This document shows, piece after piece, positions 12,501 through 23,717 of a stretch of DNA of 64,000 nt; positions within the stretch are counted from its first letter, which is position 1; each line of letters begins with the position of its first letter. The stretch is taken from positions 212,630 through 276,629 of the forward strand of contig PDUO01000018.1 in assembly GCA_003008705.1 (NCBI GenBank), read 5' to 3'. This stretch comes from Pezicula radicicola. Lineage: Eukaryota > Ascomycota > Leotiomycetes > Helotiales > Dermateaceae. The translations under genes and the position numbers were made by a program. The notes below the pieces were generated by a model. It saw only the letters and a list, made by a program, of their open reading frames with translations, had not been told where the DNA came from and searched no databases.

Positions 12501-13237
12501 CTTTGGAAACTTCTACGCCTATCCAAACCCCAGCTTCAGAGTTGACTACTCAATACACCACTTCAACAGTTTATGCTACTTCAGTTTATACAATCACTTC
12601 TTGTGCACCAACCGTAACCAACTGCCCAGCAAAGATCGGCCAAGTAACAACTGAAGTAGTCATCGATTATACAACCGTCTGCCCTGTTACTGCGGCAGAA
12701 GCTTCCAGCACAACCATACCAGGCCAAGCTCTAGTCGAATCTAGCGCCGGACCCCTTACTACTCACTCCACTATCCATGTTACCTCAACAGTCAGCAACA
12801 CATTGACAACCTACGTCACCATCCAGGTCCAGAGTTTAACAGCATCCGTTCAACCAGTTGCTTCTAGCAGCAACGCGATTGCCAGTCTCCCAGCCGTATC
12901 TTCAAGCACGCAAGTCATCCAAAAAGTCTCAACCATGACCGTAGCCCCAGTTCCTTACACTCCTCTTGCTTCTGCCCAAACAGCTCCTTACCCAACTGTT
13001 TCAGTCTCAAAAGCCAGCGAGATAAAGGCCGTAGGAACTGGAACCACAGCAGTGGCTTCAAGTGGAACTGGCTCTTCACTCCTCACATTAAGCATCGCTA
13101 AGACAAGCACAACTAGTTCTTCATCTTCAGCCATTACTTCTTCGCCAGTTACTTTTACGGGTGCTAGTAACAAGATGAGTATTAGTGTCGGAGGAATAGT
13201 AGTAACTGCTTTTGCGGGGTTGGTATTAATGATTTAA
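9559..13237 (+). CDS. GPI-anchored GH18 chitinase with WSC domain and Ser/Thr-rich stalk
   Basis: Four exons (9559-9648, 9699-10321, 10479-10596, 10715-13237) encode about 1117 residues. A signal peptide (about 1-22) leads into a class III-type GH18 barrel. The catalytic DxxDxDxE motif is D172-G-F-D175-F-D177-I-E179, with E179 as the general acid. A Thr/Ser linker precedes a Cys-rich WSC domain (about 419-512), a putative carbohydrate binder. A long Ser/Thr stalk with SSSS runs follows, then three repeats carrying YTITSCA and a conserved Cys pair, and a hydrophobic C-terminus after a small-residue GAS site, typical of GPI addition. The enzyme probably remodels or binds wall chitin while anchored at the surface. 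The last intron ends at ttgaag after a TACTAAT branch site, which alone preserves frame. The 157-nt intron is longer than neighbours. Confidence 0.92.
12145..12700 (+). repeat. Three tandem coding repeats (YTITSCA...CPVT modules)
   Basis: Three copies spaced by about 200 nt begin near 12145, 12345 and 12555. Each encodes a TTSTV lead-in, YTITSCA, a conserved Cys, VTTE and a CPVT end. Similar modules occur in fungal cell-surface adhesin-like proteins. The copies are diverged at the DNA level, so they are not a recent expansion. Confidence 0.85.
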
Positions 13238-14174
13238 AGAATGAAGGTTTTGGATTAGGAGGTTTGGTTTTATTTTGTTGTATCATGTATAAGGAGGGGA
13301 TCTGGGAGATGATTGTATCCTATGGTTTGCCTAGTATTTCAAGAGGGCACAATATCGTTCAAGATTAGAATCCTTTGAGAGGAAGTTCCTGGTCAGAGAA
13401 CTGGCATACATCTATTTTCGTACTGCAATGAACTACCTCACATTAAATCCTGCGATATTGTGAAAGATGTGCCAGTGAACCATAGTCTCTAATAAACACT
13501 AGTTGGAGTATTGAGTGTAGACTTTAGATCTTCAACTATATCACTATCTTCTACCGCCTTGATAGTGTGAGCTTAATCATTGTAGAATCACTTTCAGCAA
13601 GCCAAGCTAAGTCCAGGAATATTGTGAAGCACTGATAGTATTGATTGTGCACACTTAAGCATGCTTTCTCAATAACTTGCCACCTATATGCCCTTCATAC
13701 CAGCATGTATGTAAAAGCATGATGAGTTTATTATCATCTTTGCCCGAAGTTCACAGCGGGTATCCACCACCACCATCCTTCCTGTCCTGTGAAATTGCAA
13801 ACAACATTGCTTTCAAGCGAGCACACGCTACTGTTGCCCATCCCAGACCTCCAGCGACCACGTTCTCATTGTAGATCCTCTGTTACGAGAGGCACACACG
13901 AAAAGAAGGCACTGAATGTACTTCAATGGGCTTCTATATGGGTGCTATCGTCTCTGTGGAAGAAAGAAGAAGAAGAAGAAGACGAAGAGCAAGAGCAAGA
14001 GCAAGAAGTGGTAGGCTAGTGCCCACGTGACCCAACATCCTCAGTACAACTTCTTCTTGTTTAATTGCCAGGTCTTTCAGCAGATCCCAATTTTCTACCA
14101 TTTGTTGCCCTCTCTCGATTTTTGCTTTGACGTAATCACCTATCTTTTGATTTGATACATGTGATTCAACTGAC
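13238..14174. other. Intergenic, with GAA/GAGCAA microsatellite
   Basis: The 3' flank of the chitinase and the upstream region of the small coiled-coil gene. A purine-rich tract of gaa and gagcaa units lies at about 13960-14010. No gene is supported. Confidence 0.5.
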
Positions 14175-14477
14175 ATGATACCCAAGATGAAAACATTGGA
14201 CAAGGCACAAGAATTGCTTGACCAGCTGAGGAAGGAAGTCAAGGAGGTTGATCCTGCACAAAAGCGCCAGAGATTGATCAAGTGCATCGACAAGCTAAAG
14301 GCAATCGAGGAGGAAATTTGCGAAGACCTTATCGTCAGTGATTACGTTAAGTTCAGCGATGTCTTCGAACAGGCTTGCGATGAGGTATGTGTTACTTCAA
14401 CAACATATTCAGATATTAATCGCTAATCGCTACAAAAGGTCAAAAAGTTTGGACGAGTAGTTAACCGCTCACGTTAA
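14175..14477 (+). CDS. Small coiled-coil protein, unknown function
   Basis: Two exons (14175-14384 and 14439-14477) encode 82 residues. The intron has a GTATGT donor, a CTAAT branch site and an acaaaag acceptor; splicing removes the short unspliced tail and ends the protein in VNRSR. The product is rich in Lys, Glu, Leu and Ile and should form a helical or coiled-coil hairpin (KAQELLDQLRKEV and KAIEEEI segments). No domain is recognised. A second in-frame ATG four codons on could be the true start. Amphipathic heptads and a clean intron argue for a real gene. Confidence 0.5.
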
Positions 14478-14889
14478 CAATCTACCTACCACTTATGACT
14501 CCTTGGTCGTTCAGTCTCAAAGCAAAATAGTCGCAAGTTGGTGATGACTCAGCATTGCACTATTTTTCGGTATGTACCCTAGAAAATTACAGAATGACTT
14601 TGCTCTTACAGTACATTCACTAGGGCTTTGGCAAGTTCATCTGGTCTCAATAATTGCTTTCAGTATTGGGCAAATAAATATCAGCTCTTCTAAGATAGGA
14701 GCAGTAGCATGGTAGATTCATCTATAGAATGAATAAGACGATGATTTTCATGCGTTGTTGTCTTAGAGAATGACTTGGTCCCTTTTGGCAATACGTGACA
14801 CTTGCACAAAGTAAATGGTACAGTAAAGTTGACCACTAAGAACGGCAAGGTCCAGAGATGAAGGTCGTCAAAGAACCACTCTTAATATA

Positions 14890-15022
14890 ACCAGTTCTTT
14901 ATCTTCAGCCATTACTTCTTCCCTAGTTACTTTTATAGGCGCTAGCAACAAGATAAGTATTAGTGTTAGAGGAATAGTAGTGACTACTTAATGATTTAAA
15001 GAATAAAGGTTTTAGATTATGA
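14890..15022 (+). pseudogene. Decayed duplicate of the chitinase 3' end
   Basis: This segment aligns by eye with 13112-13260, the last codons and 3' UTR start of the chitinase. It shares long words such as tcttcagccattacttctt and taatgatttaaagaat. Differences are mostly C to T or G to A, plus a deletion of about 17 nt covering the hydrophobic GPI tail. Later 3' flank (ttttgttgtatcatgtataagga at about 13273) recurs in altered form near 15345. It cannot encode a working protein and is best read as a fragment of a duplicated and mutated locus. Confidence 0.8.
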
Positions 15023-15335
15023 ATTTTCAGCCAATCATGGACCGTGCACACGTCCAGTGGGGTGTATCTAGAAGTACGCAGGCGGAAATATCTGGGTGTA
15101 TCTAGATCTGCGACACCGCTAAGAAAAATAAATATTACTAATATTTATTTACAAGTGCGACAACCACGCTAGGAAGTGCGACAACTACGCTAGGAAGTGC
15201 GACGCCCTTCTTATTAGCCTACGGAGGTGCGACACCCTGATCCGATGTCCATAGAATTAAATAATCACCCATCCACGTGACAATAATACAACTGAAGAGC
15301 AAATACTCGGTACAACGTTTTGTACTTATTATATT
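15022..15335. mobile_element. Insertion splitting the duplicated chitinase tail (element type unknown)
   Basis: The sequence between the two halves of the duplicated chitinase 3' region has no counterpart in the original locus. It contains five near-copies of a GTGCGACA word, two within a 23-nt tandem unit (aagtgcgacaacYacgctagg), and an AT palindrome around 15127-15149. There is no coding capacity and no clear terminal inverted repeats. It may be a non-autonomous element or a relic; the exact ends are uncertain. Confidence 0.4.
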
Positions 15336-15539
15336 AAATAATTTGTTTTGTTGTATTATGCATAAGGAAAATAGGTGGTTAACATTTGGGCGATTCTGTG
15401 TCGCTCTTTGGTTTTTTGAAAATTTGGTGGGTGTGGTGGAAAAGGGAATTTTTCGTTGGACATAGTAGCATGTAATTGCTTATTATATGTGTATGTATGA
15501 TTCTTTGTTTATATATGAATGTGTCTTTCTATTAGGCTT

Positions 15540-15740
15540 TAGGTAACTTCCTCAAATTAAGTGAATCGATTCAACCAAGTCAACTACTAACTCAAGCGAA
15601 GTAAGTTAAGTACTAGAGGAAGTTACTAGGCTGCTATATGACTATTTAAGACTCCTAGATATAGTCACGTAGCAGTAGCTCTATGTCCTGGTGGGTTTCA
15701 AGTCTCGATAAGAAGCACAGCCTTGAAACACTCTAGGCTT
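15540..15740. repeat. Degenerate dispersed repeat, copy 1
   Basis: AT-rich sequence with repeated aagt/actta words followed by cacgtagcagtagctctatg and a ctggtggg motif. A similar order (gtagcagtggctctat, then ctggtgg) appears at about 59040-59170. Both look like decayed copies of one element. Confidence 0.4.
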
Positions 15741-16095
15741 GACTCATTAAGAAGTAAATCTATAAATTAAAATGATCGAAAACATTTATCAAATCTACTG
15801 TTCCCTTACCCCTTTCTCTAAGCGAACTCCCTTTTCAGTCACATTTCTCTGCTGGAAAATCTTAGAAGACGAGTATGATAAGTTGTTCTATTTAAAGGTG
15901 TGAGCTTCTATTATTGAACTCACTTCGGAGTTATTTTATCTGTATGGAAAAGTGTCCCAATAGTGATGTAGTTACAACAACACACCTCATGCTCCAAACA
16001 ACGAGTATGACGTCGTACTCCTGCGGACAGGGACCTGATACCGCTGTATCTGTAACTATGTGATGGCCCAAGATATAGTAGTGTTGTGGCCGTTC

Positions 16096-17442
16096 TCAAG
16101 TTCCCTTCAGCCTCCCCCATTCAGGCTTCAGGCTCACAATCCCATCATCATCCAGGACCTTGCCCTTATCCCACTCCCTTCCCTCCCCCTTCTTTGACCA
16201 TTTCACATCCTCTTCCCGCTTCTCCCCACCCTTCTCCCACTTAACAATCTCGTCCTCTGTAAATCCTGCTGCTCTCAACCTGTCAGCACCTTGCTGCTTC
16301 CATTTTTGACGGTCTTTAAGAGCTTCCAACGCTTGATCCCAATCATTCTCTTCGTCTGGGTCGAGTTGAACGTCGAGCGTGGGGTCATAATTGGAAGCAA
16401 ACCGAGAATCGATACCAGATGCTTGGGATATAGTACCACGTCCCCGAGTTCGTATCTGTTGTACAGGAGGTGGTCGTGGGCCGATGATATCATCCAAAGG
16501 GTCCGAGTCGTAGTCTGGCTTGGGCTCAGGTTGAGGTCTAGGTTCCTTGTTCATCGAACTCTCGATTCTTTTCTTTGGCACATATCTTTCGATCGATGTA
16601 GACCTTCGGCGGGAGTGACGTGACTTGTCCTTTCTTAAACCCGAATCTTCTCGTGAGACCGAACGTTTGCGCTTCGACGAGCTGTGATGAGAACGGTGCG
16701 ACCTTTCTCTCCCCGTATCAGCATCGTCGCGAGATAGAGATCTCTCTCGCCTTGGTGAGCGATGACGATGGCGTGATTCTCGATGTTCTCTCGGCGAGCG
16801 TGACCGCGACCTGTGTCTTCGTTTCCGATCGTCTGGATATCTATCTTCCGACATGCTCCTGTGTCGTCTGCGTTGACTCTTATGGCTCCTTGATCTTTCC
16901 GCATGCACGTCCTCATCTTCATCCTTGCGCCTCGGTCTTTCCTCTTTCTCAGACCTCCTTCTAGGTTCATCTTCCTCACTTGACGCATTTCTCCGCCTTA
17001 AATCTCGTTCCGGCTTCTTCAATTCATCTGTTTTCCTTCGCTTGCTAGGTCTGCCACCCAAAATTGCAGCAATATCGCCTAGCTGCCGTCTCCTAATATC
17101 TCCCCCACCAACTCGGCTGGCTTTTGCCTCTCGGTGGTCCTTAGTCGCAAGACTCTCGAGTCGGGCACGAGCTTCTCCTGCTTCTTTGGCCAACAACGCC
17201 GCATTGTGATTGTCGGTGTCCTTTATGATATTACGCAGAAAGCGAGTATTGGGCTTTGGTTTATTTGCTGGAGGTCTAACTGAGGTCAGCTATTGTTTCG
17301 CAGTGATAGTAAGAGGGACAAACTTGGATGAGGACGTAAATGCTTCTAGCCCCACAGCTGAATACTTGATCGAGCTCTGCTTTGCGTCTCTAGCAAGGAG
17401 ACCAGCGACATAGTCATCAGTCAGTATCTCCTGATCTGCCAT
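16096..17442 (-). CDS. RS-rich nuclear protein, probably splicing-associated
   Basis: Two exons, 17442-17324 and 17275-16096, encode 432 residues. The 48-nt intron (GTTTGT donor, CAGTTAG acceptor) joins MADQEILTDDYVAGLLA... to the PPANKPKPNTRFLR segment, a conserved-looking N-terminal block. Residues about 95-260 are dominated by Arg-Ser, Arg-Arg and His-Arg runs, an RS-type domain. The C-terminus has a DSRFASNYDPTLDV block, then WDQALEALKDRQKWKQQG, and FTEDEIVKWEKG. RS domains are characteristic of splicing factors in nuclear speckles. Fungal relatives are, from memory, sometimes labelled pre-mRNA-splicing factor 38B-like, but I see no PRP38 domain and do not assign a symbol. It is divergent from the Sos7-like gene, sharing a 369-bp promoter region. 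Confidence 0.75.
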
Positions 17443-17811
17443 GGTGCAAGGCAAAGAAAAGGCTTATTGATAGTTAGCGCATAAACTATGTGTCGCAAAG
17501 ACCTCTTTTATCCGCGAGGCAAGTTGGCACAAGTCGTTGGTGACTGTGGAAGTGGGTTGGCAGGTCGCGCGACCTGGAGATTCCTTCCTTCCGTCACTAC
17601 CTTATCGCTTGCAATCTTGTCTTGTCACGTGGTACACGCGCGTTTCCCAGGTGAGAGCGACAAGGTAAACAAACCAAAATTTCCCCCTCCATTTTATTTT
17701 GAGGAGAACTGCCCTCTCATTTGAATCCTGGAGTAAGCCAATACCTACAATACGATATTACCTGCCAAAAAGATACAGAAGTTCCCAACAAAAAAGAACC
17801 ACAACAAAAAC

Positions 17812-18718
17812 ATGGTACGCGCTCAGGCAAAGAGTCCTGAAGCCAGTGTGGCGCTGGAACAATTATTAGAACATCAACGAACTCATCAACTCTCGATTAT
17901 CGAACTAGGTGAACGTTTGACCGGACCTGGCAGAGATGAATCGGGTCTTCGGACGTCAGATGTGTCTGCAGATAATAATGTAGCTCCGACTGCAGCAAGT
18001 CTAGAAGCAGATCTAGCGCACTACAAGGTACGTGATATAAATGGTAAATGATAATAATGCTAATGGTGTCCAGGAACTCTTCTCCAAACTCCGCTTCTCC
18101 TATCTAGAACAGGTCACCAAAGAAAAATTCATCCGCGCAATTGTTGGCGAGCCACCCCTCGTCGTCGAACACCAGGAGAATGTGGAATTAGAAGCCAGTC
18201 TTGCAGTAACAAAAGCCGAATTGAAAGCCCAGAAAACCGAAGTCGCAGAACTGGTGGCAGAACTCGAGAAGAGAGGGCGTGAATTATGCCGAAAGCATGA
18301 GAATATCAAACTGCAGACGACACAATTGCAGGAGTTACCAGAACGAATTAAAGGCTTGGAAGCTAGTATCCAGGAGTTGAAGGCATCACAAGAACCAGGA
18401 CCAAATCCTAGTTTGAGCTTACCGCTCGAGAAGACCTTGGAACTAGTAGAGGATCGAGAAAGGCACAGAGCAGAATTGGACCGACAGCTGGAACAGTTAG
18501 AGTTGATGTTGCCGAGAAAGGCAAGAGAACTAGAAAGGCTCCAAGCTGAATTACAGCCACTGGAAGTCAAGAGGCTGGGTAGTACGTCTTCGGCCAAGGA
18601 AGCAAAAAGGAGAAGGGAGGAGGCACTGGGAGGAGTCGGTGATGATTTGGAAGAAAGAGGAAGGTGGTGGAGAGGAGTTGAAGGTGGGCTGAAGGGTATG
18701 CTTGGTGTCGAGAATTGA
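17812..18718 (+). CDS. Sos7-like kinetochore coiled-coil protein
   Basis: Two exons (17812-18027 and 18074-18718) encode 286 residues. The 46-nt intron (GTACGT donor, tgtccag acceptor) removes an in-frame interruption. Immediately after it lies ELFSKLRFSYLEQVTKEKF followed by AIVGEPPLVVE, the signature I associate with the fungal Sos7 family. Sos7 of fission yeast partners with Mis12/Mis13-type proteins at the kinetochore. The rest (about 100-265) is a long Glu/Leu/Lys/Gln coiled coil, and the C-terminus is Gly/Trp/Arg-rich. Length fits the family. It probably acts in chromosome segregation. Assignment rests on remembered family sequence, so a profile search would settle it. Confidence 0.72.
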
Positions 18719-19451
18719 GTGTTTGGTCGTTGGGAGTAATTGTGTATGGAGTTGTACCACCATAGGATGGCTAAGGGAAGTCCTGGCGTTTTGGTAATGA
18801 GTAATGATATCTGGGTCTAGAAATATCAGTGATGCCTTTTTCCTTCTTCGGCCCTGTGGTTCACCGAAACAGAGAAGATATGTCTAAATCGGTCCCAGCC
18901 TCTTAAAAGCAAAGAGCATTATGATATTGGATAAGATTACTCCTAGGAAGAAACCGATAAGAAGAAATTTTTCAGTGTTTGAGGATTCATCTCTGCTCAC
19001 TTACTACCATCCATGCATTGCCAAAGAACTAATTAGGGGAGGTAAGAGACGCGAAAGTTGTGGTTGGTCATTCACCATCGAGATAAAAATATCTGTCAGG
19101 CCCATTACATAGTAGTGATAATGAATATGAGCACGCAAGATTTACCTAAATAACTGTTCATTTGGTGCTTGGTGGCAAACGGTGTACGGAGTTGAAGATT
19201 GAAGCTGGAGCTCTGTGTTGAACGGTCACGTGATATAAAGTGGAACTTTCGCCTAAAGATTGCGCTAGTGTGAGGTGAAGCCCACCATGGACAATTTTGC
19301 GATTATACAGCCTCTCGCGAAGAGAAAGAAAGAAACCACGACCAACGACAACCCGACAGACCACGGCCCACGAGGTATGTAGAATTGTTTTCAGCACCAT
19401 TGGAGAGCGATGCATCATACTGACTTTCATCTCTCTAGTCCCTAATTCAAA
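18719..19451. other. Intergenic plus eL37 promoter and leader
   Basis: Holds the Sos7-like 3' flank and the upstream region of the ribosomal protein gene. The end contains the eL37 leader, including its probable 5' UTR intron. No separate gene is supported. Confidence 0.55.
19375..19438 (+). other. Putative 5' UTR intron of the eL37 gene
   Basis: A GTATGT donor after cacgag and a tctctctag acceptor lie just before the coding start at 19452. Leader introns are common in fungal ribosomal protein genes. Confidence 0.6.
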
Positions 19452-19975
<524 letters not shown>

Positions 19976-20274
19976 GGGAATTAAAACTTGGGCGTGAAGG
20001 TGATTTGGGTTCCGGTTGCAGTCTGCTTATGTTATCTTGAGGGATACGGTCATGCTAGCAAAATGCCATCAATTGCAACAATGGATGTTTGGTGCTGGCT
20101 CAATTGTGAAGGCGTCGGGTTACATATCTCTCTAGGAGTCAAATATCAGAAAAACTCGCGCGGATCGATATCAGCTTGTATCATAAGGAATGGAATGGGT
20201 CCCAGAATTTCCAGGTTGGTTCATAATGGCAGATCTTGGAATCAAGATTTTGATGGACTTCTGCAATGATGTAT

Positions 20275-21169
20275 TCATTGACCTCTCTCGAACACTTTCA
20301 CTCCGCCATCTCCGCCAACGAAATACAACAATTCTTTCTCTTCGACCGTCCTAGAGGGCTCCTGCTGTTCATATGCTGCCTGCTCTCCTACAGTGATTCT
20401 GACAACTCCACTAACGTCTCTTGCTGTGCCAGTGTCTAGCAGCCTCAAGCTCATGATTAAATCGGCTTGATGTGCTGTATTTAACAAGAAGGCGGCATGG
20501 TTTATTTCCAAGGGAGTATGTTGAGCTGAAACCAAAGGGTAATCTGATGCCAGAGTCATGATAGTTGCGTGAACATGCTATTTTCTGTTAGCAGATGCTT
20601 TGACCACTCTTCCTGGAAGATCTACGGGATACCTCTTGTATTCCCATCAACATTGCCCCAAGATTCACGGCATCGGCCTTCTCGCCTCCAGTAGCTAAAA
20701 GCAGATCTATTTGATCCACTACTAACAACACCTTGCCATATTTTCCGTCCTTAAGTTCCCCTACCGCCTGCAGTATTTCTCCCGATATTCGCGCCAATTC
20801 TGGACTTCCCAAGGTCTTCAATCCATTTCTACTACCTATTTCTTTCTGCTGCTTAGGCAGGAAAAGCCCGCTCAATCCATCTACAAATGCAAATCGTCTC
20901 TTCGCAGTGAGCTTGTCAAGATCAAGCCCCAATCTTCTCGCATTCTCTTTCCAAAAAACCAAATCTCTCATGAAGCTCACAAGCAAAACTTTTGGCTCAT
21001 CTTCCAGAGAAGCCTCTGAGGGAGCTTCGGAGCTCAACAGGGTGCTGTGTAAAAACCGCAGAACGAGCCAGTTCGAGCTTGCGCCGAGGACGTTGGTGAG
21101 AAGGATGAGCGATGCTTCGGGTGGGAGAGAGAGGTATGGTTCGAGCAGATGTGGTATGCGTGACGACAT
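20275..21169 (-). CDS. ELP6: Elongator complex subunit 6 (Elp6-like)
   Basis: Two exons, 21169-20633 and 20577-20275, encode 279 residues. The 54-nt intron (GTATCC donor, CTAAC branch, aaatag acceptor) joins GIQE to HVHATIMTLASDYPL. The start MSSRIPHLLEPYL is preferred to an upstream in-frame ATG because it matches the family's N-terminus as I remember it. PPEASLILLTNVLGASSNWLVLRFL, LLVSFMRDLVFW, RFAFVDGLSGLF and KVLLVVDQIDLLL blocks fit the RecA-like fold of Elp6. With Elp4 and Elp5 it forms the ring that assists Elongator in modifying wobble uridine of tRNAs. It is divergent from the DHCR24-like gene with about 400 bp between starts. Confidence 0.82.
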
Positions 21170-21575
21170 GGCGGTTGGTAAATTAAAGGTACTGTGGTAT
21201 ATACTTCTTTTAGTTCTTAGTGGGGTCATTGATTTCTTCCAAAATTATTATGCCATGCTTCACCGCTATTGAAGAGGCCGCTCATAGCAACAAACATGGG
21301 TGGGGTGGGTTTAGCATGGACTTTAAATAGACGCCAAGTTTAGGAGGTCTTTCCAAGTTCTACCTCTAACACCCGTATTTGTGTAACCTGGTAACGTGTT
21401 TTTCTTTTTGTTCTCTCTCTCTTTTTCTTTCATAATCTTTTCACAAACTTGACGCCGAGAAGTATACTAGGTACTCATTGACAAGCATTGAGTAAGCGTT
21501 GATCCGAAATTCCCGGCATAGATTCATATTTTACATGCATCACTGAATTGGACAATTGGACAATTATACAGAATC
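21170..21575. promoter_or_regulatory. Divergent promoter region between ELP6 and the sterol reductase-like gene
   Basis: A 406-bp gap between divergent starts. It contains a CT-rich tract (ttctttttgttctctctctctttttctttc near 21405-21432) ahead of the plus-strand gene. No obvious TATA box or operator was identified. Confidence 0.5.
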
Positions 21576-23137
21576 ATGGACAGCCATAACAACTCCGTTG
21601 CAGAAATTGCTGCCAAGATCGGCAAGTTCTATACACGTAAAGAAGCATTTCGTATATACCATGGGTCTACGAATTCTACACGCAAATCTCAATATCAGCT
21701 TGACCGGATGGTAGATACAAGTGGCCTATCCCAAGTTCTGAAAGTTGACACAGAGGCCAAAACAGCCCTTGTGGAACCCAATGTACCGATGGATGCTCTA
21801 GTGGAAGCAACTCTGCAACATGGCTTAGTCCCTCCCGTTATCATGGAGTTTCCAGGAAGTAAGCATACCAAAGAACAAATTACTGAAGGAAACTGATCAG
21901 AACAGTCACTGTCGGAGGTGGGTTTGCCGGAACTGCAGGAGAAAGCAGCTCCTTCAGATATGGATTCTTTGATCGTACAGTGAATTGGATCGAGATGGTA
22001 CTTGCCAATGGGGAGATAGTTAAGGCGTCCAGCACTGAAAGACCCGACCTCTTTTTTGCGGCTGCCTCTTCATTTGGTACTCTAGGTGTAACGACACTTC
22101 TTGAGCTCCAACTTGTTGAAGCCTCTACCCATGTCGAATTGACATACTATCCTGTTCGTGGGATGTCAGAAGCTCTGCAGAGAATTGAAGAGTCTACTGC
22201 TGATCTAGCAGTTGATTATCTAGATGGAATCATGTTTTCTCGAGATTCGGGTGTCATTTGTGTAGGACACAGAACCAATGAGTTGAGGAAAGAAGAAAAA
22301 GCTAAGGTTTGCGGGTTCAAGAAACCCACCGCTCCTTGGTTTTATCTTCATGCTCAAAAGCTCATTAAAAGGAACGCTTTTCCAGTCACAGAAAATATAC
22401 CGATCGTCGATTATTTGTTTCGCTATGATCGAGGAGGATTTTGGGTCGGTTCATACGCATTCAAATACTTCGTCACACCATTCAACCGCATAACACGATG
22501 GCTACTAGATAGTTTCATGCACACGCGTGTGATGTATCATGCACTCCATAAGAGTGGCCTCTCCTCACAGTACATCATTCAAGATGTTGCCATTCCATAC
22601 TCAAGAGCAGATGAGTTTGCACAGTACCTCGATCTGTCTTTCAAGAACTACCCGATTTGGCTCTGCCCCTTGAAGCAGAGCGGGAAATCTATTGCATCAA
22701 CGCATAGCCTACAGGTGGACAAGACTAAGCAAAGTATGCCAGATATGATGCTAAACTTTGGCGTTTGGGGACCTGGACCAAAGCATCGGGATGCGTTTGT
22801 AGCTTGGAATCGACAGTTTGAGAAGAAAGTACACGACCTCGGTGGTCAGAAGTGGCTTTATGCTCATGCATACTATACAGAGGAAGAGTTCAACGAGATA
22901 TACAACCGAGAAAAGTATGACGAATTGCGCACAAAATACCATGCTGAATATCTACCTACGGTCTACGACAAGGTCAAAGTTGACGTTAGCAAGGAGCAGA
23001 AAGCTATCAACGGGTCTTGGAAGCTTTGGTTGCTTGCTATCTTCTGGAATATTTGGCCGCTTGGTGGTATATATGGAGTCCTGCATACCATTGTGAGGAG
23101 TGATTACCTCTTGCCCCGCCGGAGGCGTGGCGATTGA
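21576..23137 (+). CDS. FAD-linked oxidoreductase, delta(24)-sterol reductase (DHCR24/DWF1)-like
   Basis: Two exons (21576-21858 and 21906-23137) encode 504 residues. The 47-nt intron (GTAAGC donor, agaacag acceptor) joins IMEFPG to ITVGGGFAGTAGESSSFRYG. This is the PCMH/FAD-binding 4 region of DHCR24-type reductases; the family reduces the delta-24 double bond of sterols using FAD and NADPH at the ER. Further family-like features are the DTSGL block near the N-terminus, RDSGVICVG, and the aromatic-rich middle. A hydrophobic C-terminal segment (LWLLAIFWNIWPLGGIYGVL) could be a membrane anchor. Fungi making ergosterol do not need this step in the main pathway, so the true substrate may differ. 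Length matches the family. Confidence 0.82.
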
Positions 23138-23717
23138 TTTTGGCATTCTCTAGAGGGCATTGATGAAAGAGAAAGAGTTCAATTGCCTTACAATCAGAAT
23201 TTTAGGGGAGGCTAGTTTGAAAATTACAGTCCAATGCTAGCTAGGGGAGCTGTAGTCATTGCTATTACATTATACGCTTACCTCGAGTTACTCAGTAGAT
23301 ATTATTGAGAGGGAAGTTTGTCTCTTGTTAGTCACCCTTCAATCAATTTCATTGGCTTAATGAAGAGAGGGGAGTTTGACTGACTCTAACCCCACAACCA
23401 CGAAATTAAAGTTAGTAGCTTAGGGCGAGAGAGCTGGAAGAGCAATTATCTCAGTTCAGACAGCACATTTTATGGATATAGTGCCGTTATGAAAAGAAAA
23501 ATTCGCTTTGATCGCTAACTACTCTCAGGGTGGTACCGCTCCTCTGTCCAATCTTTCCAATTTCTCTCTTATCAAAACTCAAAACTACCGACTCTTGTGG
23601 TTGGATATGCTACGTGTTGGCAGTTTAGCAGCTCGAGGCGCTCGTATCTGGTGTATCGTCCAATCCACTTTCCGAACTTTGGCTGATATGGCTAGAGTCA
23701 CTTTCCCATGTTGAATA
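23138..23717. other. Convergent 3' intergenic region
   Basis: Lies between the ends of two convergent genes and should hold both terminators. Apart from short spurious frames I see nothing in it. Confidence 0.5.

Larger units (their letters stand above)
14478..16095. other. Repeat-rich intergenic region
   Basis: Contains a decayed copy of the chitinase 3' end (14890-15022, resuming near 15335), an insertion between the two parts with GTGCGACA-type repeats, and a degenerate repeat at 15540-15740 that resembles sequence near 59.1 kb. No intact gene. Confidence 0.6.

Noticed and set aside
18100..18597. 165-codon minus-strand frame
   Set aside because: Lies wholly antisense to the coiled coil of the Sos7-like gene and has Ser/Cys-rich shadow composition.
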